Below, piece after piece: positions 35,293-43,688 of a stretch of 64,000 nucleotides of DNA; within the stretch, counting starts at the first letter, position 1; each line of letters opens with the position of its first letter. The stretch comes from Acidobacteriota bacterium (GTDB lineage Bacteria; Acidobacteriota; Terriglobia; Bryobacterales; Bryobacteraceae). A program made the position numbers and the translations under genes. The stretch spans positions 16,751 to 80,750 of the forward strand of contig JAFDVS010000027.1 of NCBI GenBank assembly GCA_018268935.1, given 5' to 3'. The notes beneath the pieces are model-generated. The model had not been told where the DNA came from. It ran no database searches and saw only the letters and a list, made by a program, of their open reading frames with translations.

Positions 35293-36047
35293 GCTTTCAG
35301 CTCCTTCAAATCTTTAGTTAGGCCCGTGAGCCCGCTGAACAGAATGTTGCCGATGCTGATGAAGCGGTAACCCTGGTCGTAGGCCTCTTTGGCTGCTTCG
35401 TAGGAACCCACCGAGATCCCCGCGGCCTTGCCCGTCGCCGCAACCCGTTTCGGAAATTCCGCCAAAAACGTTTTCAGCTTCGGATGTTTCATCTGCCCGA
35501 TGATGCCCAGCGCCGCTGACAGATCGGCTGGGCCCGCGAACAGAACGTCAGCCCCATCCACTGCCGCGATGGATTCGATGTTCTCCATGCCATCCACCGA
35601 TTCAATCTGCAGCACCATGCAAATTTCCTGATTGGCGTTGGGCAGGTAATCGTCCCAGGAGATGCCCATGTGGAAAGTCCACAGCGGCGAAACTCCGCGT
35701 GTGCCGTCGGGCGGATACTTGGCGGCGCGAACCGCGGCCCGCGCTTCTTCCGCGTTGTTCACCTGGGGCACCATGATCGACATCGCCCCGGCATCCAGCG
35801 ATTTCTTAATGAGGTTGGCATCGAGGCCCGCCACCCGCACCATCGGCATGCAGTTCGCTTTGCGCGCCATCACCGGGAGCAAGTGGATGTCTTCAGGGCC
35901 GAAGGGGCAATGCTCGGTGTCGATCCAGAGGAAGTCCACCCCCGTGGAAATAACCAGTTGATTGGCGAACGCATCAGGAACAACCGCGGATGCTCCCCAA
36001 ACCACCTCTCCACGCGCCAGCTTCTCTTTTACAGGATTCTCAAACAC
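35268..36047 (-). CDS. HpcH/HpaI-family class II aldolase
   Basis: A 259-residue TIM-barrel enzyme. FLWIDTEHCPFGPED, PMVRVAG, SIMVPQVNNAEEAR, LQIESVDGMENI (metal Glu) and LFAGPADLSAALG (metal Asp) match the HpaI/2-keto-3-deoxy-rhamnonate aldolase group that splits 2-oxo-3-deoxy acids to pyruvate and an aldehyde. It overlaps the toroid-protein gene upstream by eight bases on the same strand, so the two are probably co-expressed. Confidence 0.9.
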   Translation of the reverse strand: MFENPVKEKLARGEVVWGASAVVPDAFANQLVISTGVDFLWIDTEHCPFGPEDIHLLPVMARKANCMPMVRVAGLDANLIKKSLDAGAMSIMVPQVNNAEEARAAVRAAKYPPDGTRGVSPLWTFHMGISWDDYLPNANQEICMVLQIESVDGMENIESIAAVDGADVLFAGPADLSAALGIIGQMKHPKLKTFLAEFPKRVAATGKAAGISVGSYEAAKEAYDQGYRFISIGNILFSGLTGLTKDLKELKAHTLSGTT

Positions 36048-37026
36048 GGGCTTTCTCCTCTCCCATCAGTGACAACAACGCAACAAATTCCGCAGTGACA
36101 TCCAGACGCGCCACCGCTGCGTCCGCGGGGTTCTCTTCGTACACACCGGCCGAGTTCCACGATCCATCGCCGCATTGCAGAGCGCCGAGTCCATCGACCA
36201 CAGCGGTGACCAGCGCGCGATCCTCAGGAACGTGAGTGAGAGAGTTGGTCCACGCGGCGCCCCAGCCGATTTTTCCCGCTTGCGGAGTGCGGTAGCGATC
36301 TTCGCGGCAATGCGCGCTTGCGTGCAGATAAGCCTGGGCCAGCGATAGCGCGCTAGTGTCGCCCGATGCCTTAGCGTAGGCGGCAAGGAATGCGGCGCTG
36401 ATGCCGTATTGGAAATACCACTGGCGCAGTTCATTGGCGTTCACCAGGTACCAGACCGAGGAGTCACCTTCGGTCAATCCGATGCCCGGCTTGCGAACGT
36501 GAAGCAGGCCGCGAGTGAGATCGGGCTGCATGGCGAACGTGTCTTTCAGCCAGCGTGCGGCGCCGCGAGCCGTTTCCATATGGCCGGCACGCAGGCAGGC
36601 GAGGCCCGCCATGCTGGTGGTCATGATCTCTTCCGTACCTTCGTCGTCGGCGAGAAAGCCCCCGGTTTCCGCATTATGGCGAGTCTGCAGGAACGCAGCG
36701 AGTTTTGCTGCAAGATCAGTGCGCCCAAGTTCCACAGCACCCCATGTGAGCCAGGCGTGAGGATAAATGCGGAAGCGATCATACCAGCCGACCCCGGTTC
36801 CATCCAGATCGCCGTTGGCTTGCAGAAAACGCCCGGCAACGTAGTCCAGCACGCGGTGCGCTTCAGCCGGGTGGCCGGAGAAGCAGAGTGCGGCGGGGGA
36901 CTTATAGTAGGCGTCCAGCGCCTTTGCGCCTTGCAATGAGCCATCGGATTCGAGCAGTTTCAGAAGCCATTCCGCTCCGCGCGCGGCTCGATCGCGCGCC
37001 TGGGTTTGTTCGTTCGGTTCGCTCAT
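36040..37026 (-). CDS. Alpha/alpha-toroid protein (terpene cyclase/prenyltransferase-like fold)
   Basis: About 328 residues made of paired helices with recurring QxxDGSW-like and GG motifs (AEWLLKLLESDGSLQGAKAL, TRHNAETGGFL, LGALQCGDGSWNSAGVYEENP). The look is that of an (alpha/alpha)6 barrel. No DxDD cyclase motif is seen, so terpene cyclisation is unlikely. ATG at 37026 is preferred; ATG at 37074 would be longer. It shares an operon with the aldolase. The substrate is unknown. Confidence 0.65.
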   Translation of the reverse strand: MSEPNEQTQARDRAARGAEWLLKLLESDGSLQGAKALDAYYKSPAALCFSGHPAEAHRVLDYVAGRFLQANGDLDGTGVGWYDRFRIYPHAWLTWGAVELGRTDLAAKLAAFLQTRHNAETGGFLADDEGTEEIMTTSMAGLACLRAGHMETARGAARWLKDTFAMQPDLTRGLLHVRKPGIGLTEGDSSVWYLVNANELRQWYFQYGISAAFLAAYAKASGDTSALSLAQAYLHASAHCREDRYRTPQAGKIGWGAAWTNSLTHVPEDRALVTAVVDGLGALQCGDGSWNSAGVYEENPADAAVARLDVTAEFVALLSLMGEEKARV

Positions 37027-37085
37027 GACGATTTTCCATTCTCGCATCAGCGCGAGCCTTGGCACCCGTGTCATGATGAGAGCCT

Positions 37086-38027
37086 ATGCCGGGCATTGCT
37101 TCGCGCCTGTTGCTGCTTCTTGCCACTATGAATTGGAACTGGATGGAGAAAACACCCCTGCCGAAGGCGCAGGCCGGAGGCGCCGTTGCGCTGCTCAATG
37201 GCTCGATGGTGATTGCCGGTGGAACGAATTGGGAAAACGACGTCAAGCACTGGCTTCGCGATGTGCAGGTCTACGACGTGCGCGCCGATCAGTGGCGGCA
37301 GGGACCCGTGTTGCCCGAGGCGCTGGGATACGGTCCTTACACGCAGTCCGCGGCGGGGCTTGAGATTTACGGCGGCAGCGATGGAGCGTCAACATCGCGG
37401 AAGATTTTTTCGCTAGACGCCGGGCTGAAGGCATGGAAGCAGACAGGGGAGACCCCCGCCGTCGTGCTCTTAGGGCACGCGGCGCGCGTGGGTGGCGCCG
37501 TGTATTTGCTCGGCGGCTGCGAGGATGTCGCCGATTTGACGCGCTGTACGGATGCCGTTTGGAAGCGCGCCGATGGCGGGAAGTGGGAGCGCGCGGGCAG
37601 CATTCCCAATGGTCCGCTGGCCCTGGCCGCGACCGCGGTTGTCGATGGGCGCATCTATCTGTTTGGCGGCTGCTCGATGCCCGGCGGAAAGCTGCGCAAT
37701 CATTCCGAGGCTTGGATGTTTGATCCGGCCGGCGGCAAATGGAAGTCGCTCAAGGCGCTTCCCGCGGCCAACCGGGGAGTGACCGCGGTGGCCTCCGGTG
37801 GGCGGGTGTTTCTCTTTGGTGGCTACACCGAAGCCGGGTTCACCGCCGATGTGTTGGCCTATGATCCGGCGCGAGACTCGTATGAAGCTCAGCCTGCAAT
37901 GCCGCTGGCAACCGTGGGATTGCAGTTTGTGGAACAGGGCGGACGAATCTGGGGTGCCGGTGGAGAGCATAAGATGCGAGCTCGCTCAGCGCGAACGTTC
38001 ACGGCGGCGCTGCCCTTGGGGCGATGA
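37086..38027 (+). CDS. Kelch-repeat protein, possibly exported
   Basis: A 313-residue protein with five or six kelch blades (GGAVALLNGSMVIAGGTN, HAARVGGAVYLLGGCEDV, AATAVVDGRIYLFGGCSMPGG, VTAVASGGRVFLFGGYTEAG). It starts with a hydrophobic stretch (SRLLLLLATMNWNW) that could be a signal peptide. The layout resembles N-acetylneuraminate epimerase, but I cannot assign its catalytic residues. The stop overlaps the TPR gene start as ATGA. Confidence 0.75.
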   Translation: MPGIASRLLLLLATMNWNWMEKTPLPKAQAGGAVALLNGSMVIAGGTNWENDVKHWLRDVQVYDVRADQWRQGPVLPEALGYGPYTQSAAGLEIYGGSDGASTSRKIFSLDAGLKAWKQTGETPAVVLLGHAARVGGAVYLLGGCEDVADLTRCTDAVWKRADGGKWERAGSIPNGPLALAATAVVDGRIYLFGGCSMPGGKLRNHSEAWMFDPAGGKWKSLKALPAANRGVTAVASGGRVFLFGGYTEAGFTADVLAYDPARDSYEAQPAMPLATVGLQFVEQGGRIWGAGGEHKMRARSARTFTAALPLGR

Positions 38028-38938
38028 TACATTCTGCCCTGATTTTGTTCTTTCTCTCGCAAGGCGCGGAGCCGCCCGAAGCGATGACTCTTGCGCGGCG
38101 GGCCTACGATGCCGCGCGCGGAGGGCGCCTGGAAGCGGCGGCGAAGGATCTGCAGGAGGCATCGCGCCTGGCGCCGAAGAATCCGCTTTACCGCTCAGCC
38201 CTCGGCGGGATCTACTTGAAGCAGAACAAGCCAGAAGAAGCCATCGCGGAGTTTCGCCGCGCCGTGGCTTTGGACGCGGGCAACTCGGCGCTGCGGGCCA
38301 ATCTGGAGAAGCTCTCGCTTGATTACGGGGCTGTTCTGGCTAAGGCAGGACGGTTCCGGTCGGGATTGCCACTGGCCCGGGAGACTGCGGCGCTGTTCCC
38401 CTCCTCGGCGCCTGCACATTTGATGTTGGGATTGTTTGAAACACGCAATCAGCAGAATGTTCGTGCCGTCGCGGCCTACCGCAAGGCGCTGGAACTCGAT
38501 GCGGAATCCGCGGACGCCAGCGTTGGCCTCGGCATCGCACAGTCGAGCGCGGGAATGCTCAAGGAATCGCAGGCAACGTTTGAAGCCGGACTGAAGAAGT
38601 TTCCACAGGATGCGATGCACCGTCAGGCGTATGGCGTCTTGCTCGTCAAGTTGGCGGAAGCCGGGGCGGCCACACAGGACCAGGCGGTGAACATGTTGCG
38701 CGAGGCATTAAGAATGGACCCGCGGTTAGCGGAAGCCCATTATCAGCTGGGAAGCCTCGCCCTCGATCACGAAGATGTGGACGAAGCGCTGGCCGAGCTC
38801 TCCGCGGCACTGGGCAACGGGCTCGATGATTCGCGGCTCCACTACGCACTCGCACGGGCGTTGCGAAGGAAGGGAAGAGCCCAGGAGGCCGAAAAGCATC
38901 TGCAGCTCTTTCGCCAGCGGAAAGAGGCCGAGCATTGA
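38024..38938 (+). CDS. TPR-repeat protein, exported
   Basis: 304 residues. A short signal-like N-terminus (HSALILFFLSQGA) precedes about seven TPRs (AAKDLQEASRLAPKNPLYRSALGGIYLKQNKPEEAIAEFRRAVAL and so on). It overlaps the kelch gene and the FG-GAP/ASPIC gene by four bases each, so the three form one translational unit. TPR plus CRTAC1 gene pairs recur in acidobacteria; the joint function is unknown. Confidence 0.82.
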   Translation: MIHSALILFFLSQGAEPPEAMTLARRAYDAARGGRLEAAAKDLQEASRLAPKNPLYRSALGGIYLKQNKPEEAIAEFRRAVALDAGNSALRANLEKLSLDYGAVLAKAGRFRSGLPLARETAALFPSSAPAHLMLGLFETRNQQNVRAVAAYRKALELDAESADASVGLGIAQSSAGMLKESQATFEAGLKKFPQDAMHRQAYGVLLVKLAEAGAATQDQAVNMLREALRMDPRLAEAHYQLGSLALDHEDVDEALAELSAALGNGLDDSRLHYALARALRRKGRAQEAEKHLQLFRQRKEAEH

Positions 38939-40530
38939 TTGCACTGTCGTTGGCTTTCCTCATGATCTTCCGCGATATTGCCACGGAGGCGGGCATCCGC
39001 TGGCGGCACTTTAACGGCATGTCCCCCGACCGCTATCTGGTGGAATCGACCACCGGCGGCGTGGCAATTCTCGATTTCGATGGCGATGGGCGCATGGATC
39101 TGCTCTTTGTCACCGGCGGCGAAACCCCACGCGGCAAATCGGCTGCTGGGCCCGTGCGGCACGCGCTCTATCGCAATCTCGGCGCGAACAAGTTCTCCGA
39201 TGTGACTGCGCGCGCAGGGTTGGGCGCGACAAAGTTCTACGGGATGGGCGCCGCCGCAGCCGATTACGACAATGACGGCTTCCCCGACGTATATGTGTCT
39301 GGGTATCCCTCCGGAGCGTTGTTTCACAACAATGGCGATGGGACATTCACCGATGTCACGGCCAAGGCCGGTGTGGCAAACGCCGGTGAGTGGGGCGCCT
39401 CCGCGGCGTGGTTCGATTTTGACCGCGATGGCCGCCTGGACCTGTTTGTGGCCAATTACGCGCAATTCTCCTTCGAAGACAAGAAGCGCTGCGAGTTCGA
39501 AGGCAAGCCCGTTTACTGCGCGCAGACAGCCTACCCAGGGCGCCCTTCGCGGTTGTATCGCAACAACGGGGATGGCACGTTCGCCGACGTGAGCGCGCCA
39601 AGTGGCGTGGCAGCATTGCCGGGTCGTGCGCTCGGCGTCGTGGCGATCGACTACGACGACGATGGCTGGCAGGATCTGTTTGTAGCGCGCGATGCCTCGC
39701 CAAATCTCCTCCTGAAAAACAAAGGCGGCGGCACATTCACCGACGTAGCCCTGGAGGCGGAGATCGCCTTCAACCCCGATGGGATCGCGCGCGCCGGGAT
39801 GGGCGTCGATGCCGGCGATCTCGATGGCGACGCCCGCCCCGATTTCGTCGTGACCAATTTCGATACGGAGTATCATGCGCTCTACCTCAACACGGGCCGG
39901 CTACCATTTCGCGAGGCGACAGTAGCCTCACGCCTGGCGCAATTCACAAGGCCGTACGTCGGTTGGGGCGTGCGCCTGTTGGATTACGACAACGACGGGG
40001 ATCTGGATCTACTGATTGTCAACGGGCACCTGCACGAAATGATTGCGCAATCGAACCGGGCGGTGTCCTATCGCGAACCCCCGCTATTACTCGCCAACGA
40101 CGGGAAGGCGCGCTTCACTAGAGTGGATGCGGGGCCGGTGTTTACTGACGCTTATCTGGGGCGGGGCATGGCCACTGGCGATCTGGACAATGACGGATTC
40201 CCCGATGCGGTATTCATATCCGTAAACGATCCGCCGGTCGTCCTGCACAACGAATCTCGTGGTGCGAACTGGCTGGGTGTACAGTTGCGCGGCACTGCGT
40301 CCAACCGCGATGCGATCGGAGCGCGGTTGACGCTGCGCGAAGGCGGCCGGACATGGACGCGCTGGATTACGGGCGGCGGGAGTTTTCTCGCCTCGCATGA
40401 CCGGCGGGTTGTCTTTGGGGGAGCGGGCGAAGCGAGTACGCTGGAGATTCGCTGGCCGAGCGGCCGGGTGCAGAATGTCACCGGACTGCGCGCCGGGCGG
40501 TATCAGGAGATAGTCGAACCAAAGGAATAG
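38935..40530 (+). CDS. CRTAC1-like protein: FG-GAP propeller with ASPIC/UnbV domain
   Basis: 531 residues. A short leader (IALSLAFLMIF) is followed by seven FG-GAP/VCBS repeats (AILDFDGDGRMDLLFVTGG, AADYDNDGFPDVYVSGY, VVAIDYDDDGWQDLFVA, GDLDNDGFPDAVF) with DxDxDG calcium loops. The C-terminus is an ASPIC/UnbV domain (GANWLGVQLRGTASNRDAIGARLTL, LEIRWPSGRVQNVTGL). The TTG start at 38935 overlaps the TPR stop. Probably secreted; it may bind carbohydrate or protein. Confidence 0.88.
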   Translation: MIALSLAFLMIFRDIATEAGIRWRHFNGMSPDRYLVESTTGGVAILDFDGDGRMDLLFVTGGETPRGKSAAGPVRHALYRNLGANKFSDVTARAGLGATKFYGMGAAAADYDNDGFPDVYVSGYPSGALFHNNGDGTFTDVTAKAGVANAGEWGASAAWFDFDRDGRLDLFVANYAQFSFEDKKRCEFEGKPVYCAQTAYPGRPSRLYRNNGDGTFADVSAPSGVAALPGRALGVVAIDYDDDGWQDLFVARDASPNLLLKNKGGGTFTDVALEAEIAFNPDGIARAGMGVDAGDLDGDARPDFVVTNFDTEYHALYLNTGRLPFREATVASRLAQFTRPYVGWGVRLLDYDNDGDLDLLIVNGHLHEMIAQSNRAVSYREPPLLLANDGKARFTRVDAGPVFTDAYLGRGMATGDLDNDGFPDAVFISVNDPPVVLHNESRGANWLGVQLRGTASNRDAIGARLTLREGGRTWTRWITGGGSFLASHDRRVVFGGAGEASTLEIRWPSGRVQNVTGLRAGRYQEIVEPKE

Positions 40531-40536
40531 AAGACA

Positions 40537-41451
40537 GTGTCTACACGATATCCACAAGCCATATTGATCAGTTGCGAGATTCCCTGGGATGATCAGGAGA
40601 ATCTGCTGGAAGATGCGTTTCGCGCGCAGGTGCGCCACGCACTGGCCGCGGGCTTTCGCCATGTCTACACGTTCGGCACCGCCGGCGAAGGATACGCGGT
40701 GGATCTGCCCCGCTTCACCCGCATCGCGGAAGTGTTTCGCGAAGAGACGCGTGTGGAAGGCGTGCGCGCGCAGATCGGCGTGATTGCGCTCTCGACCGCG
40801 CAGTTCCGTGAGCGCCTGCGGATCGCCTATGACATCGGCTTCCGCGAGTTTCAGATTTCGCTGCCTTCCTGGGGTGTGTTGAACGATACCGAGATGCTGC
40901 GGTTCTTCGTCGATGTCTGTGGCACATTCCCTGATGCGCAGTTTCTCCACTACAACCTGATGCGGACCAAGCGCCTGTTAACCGGCGCCGACTATCGCCG
41001 TATCGCTGACGAAGTACCAAACCTGGTGGCGACGAAGAACACGGGAACCACCGTTTACACCACGATGGAGTTATTGGGGAATGCAGGCGATTTGCAGCAT
41101 TTCATGGGGGAGGCGATGTTTCCCATCGGGTGCCTCCATGGGGAATGTTCGTTGTTGTCGAGCTTCGGCCCGCTGTTCCCGCGGCGTACGCTGCAACTGT
41201 TTGAGTACGGCGTGACGAAGCAATGGGACAAGCTGTTTCCCTATCAGGCGGAGTATCTGAAGGGTGTGGAGGAAGTGATTGCGCCGCTGCGGCGGCAGGC
41301 ATTGATTGATGGGGCATATGACAAGGCCTTGGTAAAACTGGCGGGCGTCGAGATGCCGTTGCGCCTGTTGTCTCCCTATCAGGGGTTCAGTGAAGCAATC
41401 TTCGAGGAATGCAAGAGCATTCTGCATGCTAAGTATCAGGACTGGCTATGA
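40537..41451 (+). CDS. DapA-family (dihydrodipicolinate synthase-like) aldolase
   Basis: A 304-residue TIM barrel. GTAGEGYAVDLPRF corresponds to the GTTGE region. Tyr139 is in FLHYN and the Schiff-base Lys167 in LVATKNTG, as in N-acetylneuraminate lyase/DapA enzymes. The neighbours (sugar-acid dehydratase, 2-hydroxyacid dehydrogenase, polysaccharide lyase) point to cleavage of a 2-oxo-3-deoxy sugar acid and not lysine synthesis. GTG start at 40537; ATGA overlap with the next gene. Confidence 0.88.
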   Translation: MSTRYPQAILISCEIPWDDQENLLEDAFRAQVRHALAAGFRHVYTFGTAGEGYAVDLPRFTRIAEVFREETRVEGVRAQIGVIALSTAQFRERLRIAYDIGFREFQISLPSWGVLNDTEMLRFFVDVCGTFPDAQFLHYNLMRTKRLLTGADYRRIADEVPNLVATKNTGTTVYTTMELLGNAGDLQHFMGEAMFPIGCLHGECSLLSSFGPLFPRRTLQLFEYGVTKQWDKLFPYQAEYLKGVEEVIAPLRRQALIDGAYDKALVKLAGVEMPLRLLSPYQGFSEAIFEECKSILHAKYQDWL

Positions 41452-42659
41452 ACATTACTTCGGTCACCACTACCCTGCTCACAGGGCCATCCACCAACGA
41501 CCGCTTCCTGCGCGAAGCGCGGCGCCTCCGCTCGGCGGCCTTCATCGAGATTCATACCGATGCAGGATTGACCGGGATCGGAGAAACCTATGCGGGCTAT
41601 TTCTGCCCGGAAGTGATCCCTCCCCTCGTCGACTTCTTCGCACCGATTCTCATCGGCAGCGATGCTTCCATTCCCGAACTCTATGACCGGATGGTGAAGT
41701 GCGGGAATTACTGGAATCGCGTCGGACTCGGCGCCGCGGTAATCAATGGCATCGAGGCCGCGCTGTGGGACTTGAAGGGCAAGCAGGAGCAGGTGCCGGT
41801 GTACGAATTGCTCGGCGGCGCGAAGCACGTGAAGCTACCCGCCTATGCCACCGGTGGGCCGTCGAATTATCCCCTGGAGCGCCTGGCGGAGAAAGCAGAC
41901 TACTACTTTTCGCTCGGGTTCACCGGGTTCAAAGTAGCCACCGGCAGTTACACGCCCGGTGAGGGCTGGTATTCCCCCACTGAACCCGCAGAGGCCGCCG
42001 ATTTTGAGGGACGCAAACTCGAATTCCTCCGCCGCCATTGCGGTCAGTCGGCCAACATCATGCTCGATGGCCACATGGGCAACAGCGTGGGGAAGACCTG
42101 GAATCTGGAAACCGCGCTCGCTGTATGTAAGGCCGTGGAGCCCTACGGCCTGTTCTTCTTCGAAGAGCCGCTCCACTACACGGATCCATGGAGCTACTCC
42201 GAACTGTGTAAGGCGACCGGGGTGCCGATCGCCGGTGGGGAATGCTTGACCGCGATGTATGAGTGGCGTGTATTTGCTGAGCGCGATGCCTTCGATATCG
42301 GTCAGCCGGATGCTTCCTTCACCGGCGGACTGAGTGAATTCCTGCGAGTGGCCGAGATGCTGCATGCCCGCGGCAAGGGTGTGGCCACGCATGCTTGGGG
42401 CGCGGCCGGGTCCCTCATGCAGAACGTCCACTGCGGGTTTGCCGCGCCGAATACCCGGATTCTGGAAGTGGCCCCGGATTATGCGGGGTTGCATGCCGAT
42501 CTGCTGGACGGTTCATTTGTGATGAAGGACGGCTACGTACTGCCGCCAGACCGCCCGGGGATGGGAATTGTGCTGACCGATGAGATAAAAGCACGGTATC
42601 CGTTCCAGCCAGGGTCGGGCGAGTTCAACAGCGTGCCCGGCAAAATACTGCGGGATTAG
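41448..42659 (+). CDS. Enolase-superfamily sugar-acid dehydratase (mandelate racemase group)
   Basis: 403 residues with the MR/MLE capping domain and barrel. The barrel holds a Lys in GFKVATG, metal ligands Asp in MLDGHMGN, Glu in FFEEPLHY and Glu in IAGGECLTA, and a general-base His in THAWGAAGS paired with Asp in FDIGQPDAS. This fits the galactonate/gluconate/fuconate dehydratase branch, giving a 2-oxo-3-deoxy acid. Sub-specificity cannot be read. It is translationally coupled to the DapA-like gene. Confidence 0.88.
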   Translation: MNITSVTTTLLTGPSTNDRFLREARRLRSAAFIEIHTDAGLTGIGETYAGYFCPEVIPPLVDFFAPILIGSDASIPELYDRMVKCGNYWNRVGLGAAVINGIEAALWDLKGKQEQVPVYELLGGAKHVKLPAYATGGPSNYPLERLAEKADYYFSLGFTGFKVATGSYTPGEGWYSPTEPAEAADFEGRKLEFLRRHCGQSANIMLDGHMGNSVGKTWNLETALAVCKAVEPYGLFFFEEPLHYTDPWSYSELCKATGVPIAGGECLTAMYEWRVFAERDAFDIGQPDASFTGGLSEFLRVAEMLHARGKGVATHAWGAAGSLMQNVHCGFAAPNTRILEVAPDYAGLHADLLDGSFVMKDGYVLPPDRPGMGIVLTDEIKARYPFQPGSGEFNSVPGKILRD

Positions 42660-42662
42660 CCG

Positions 42663-43676
42663 ATGCCGCATATTCTCATTGATGTCGCTGTGCATCAGCC
42701 CACCCTGGCTCAAATAAGCGAAATCGCCGGCTTAACCGTGGACCGCGTGGACCCGCCTGAGGAGCGTGCTCGCGAACTGCCGGAACAGCAAATACAGGAA
42801 GCCGAGATCCTGTTTTGTACATTTCCGCCCACAAATGTTTCAGCCATGAAGAAGCTGCGGTGGATCCACATCGCCTCAGTGGGCTACGCGCAACTCTTCG
42901 GCCTGGGGTTGCCGGAGAAGGGAATTGCGGCCACCAACGCGCGCGGCTGTTTCGACGCTCCCATCGGCGAGTGGAACATGGCAATGATGGTGAACCTGGC
43001 CCGGGATCTGCGCGGCATGATCCGGAATCAGGATGCCGCCGTGTGGGACCGCGGCGCACGCTTCCAGCGCGAGATTCGCGGTTTGACCGTGGGCATTTGG
43101 GGATATGGCGGAATCGGCGGGGAAACGGCGCGGCTGGCACGCGCTCTAGGCATGCGCGTCTTCGTGCAGACGCGCCACGGAGTAGCGCGGCGCGACAACA
43201 TCTACGCCGTGCCGGGCACAGGGGATGCCGACGGCATCTGTCCGCACCGCGTCTTTCGTGCCGGCGAGGAACTGCAGTTCCTCAAAGAGCTTGATTTCCT
43301 CATTGTCGCTATGCCGCTCACGCCGGCCACCGAAGGATTGATCGGCGAGCGCGAATTGAAAGCCTTGCCGCGTCACGCGTGTGTGCTGAATCCGGCGCGC
43401 GGTCCCATCATCCAGCAGCAGGCTCTGCTGCGCGCGTTGGACGAAGGCTGGATCGCCGCCGCCGCGCTCGACACGCACTATGCCTATCCTCTTCCGCCGG
43501 AACATCCGCTCTGGCGCTATCCCAACGTGATTCTCACTCCGCATATCTCAGGATCCTCGTTGAGCCCCCATTTCTCGGCCCGCCTGTGGGACATTTTCCG
43601 GCTCAACCTGCAACGGCTGGCGAACGGCCAGCCCTTACTCAACCAACTGACCGCGGCGCAACTGGCGGGGCTATGA
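42663..43676 (+). CDS. D-isomer-specific 2-hydroxyacid dehydrogenase
   Basis: A 337-residue NAD-dependent enzyme. The nucleotide fold is VGIWGYGGIGGETARLARALG, the substrate Arg is in LNPARGPII and the catalytic His in TPHISGSS. The usual D.F..EPLP is changed to DTHYAYPLPPEHPL. It starts three bases after the dehydratase stop. It may reduce a 2-oxo acid made in this operon, or oxidise its hydroxy form. Confidence 0.88.
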   Translation: MPHILIDVAVHQPTLAQISEIAGLTVDRVDPPEERARELPEQQIQEAEILFCTFPPTNVSAMKKLRWIHIASVGYAQLFGLGLPEKGIAATNARGCFDAPIGEWNMAMMVNLARDLRGMIRNQDAAVWDRGARFQREIRGLTVGIWGYGGIGGETARLARALGMRVFVQTRHGVARRDNIYAVPGTGDADGICPHRVFRAGEELQFLKELDFLIVAMPLTPATEGLIGERELKALPRHACVLNPARGPIIQQQALLRALDEGWIAAAALDTHYAYPLPPEHPLWRYPNVILTPHISGSSLSPHFSARLWDIFRLNLQRLANGQPLLNQLTAAQLAGL

Positions 43677-43688
43677 TGGCAGTGCGGG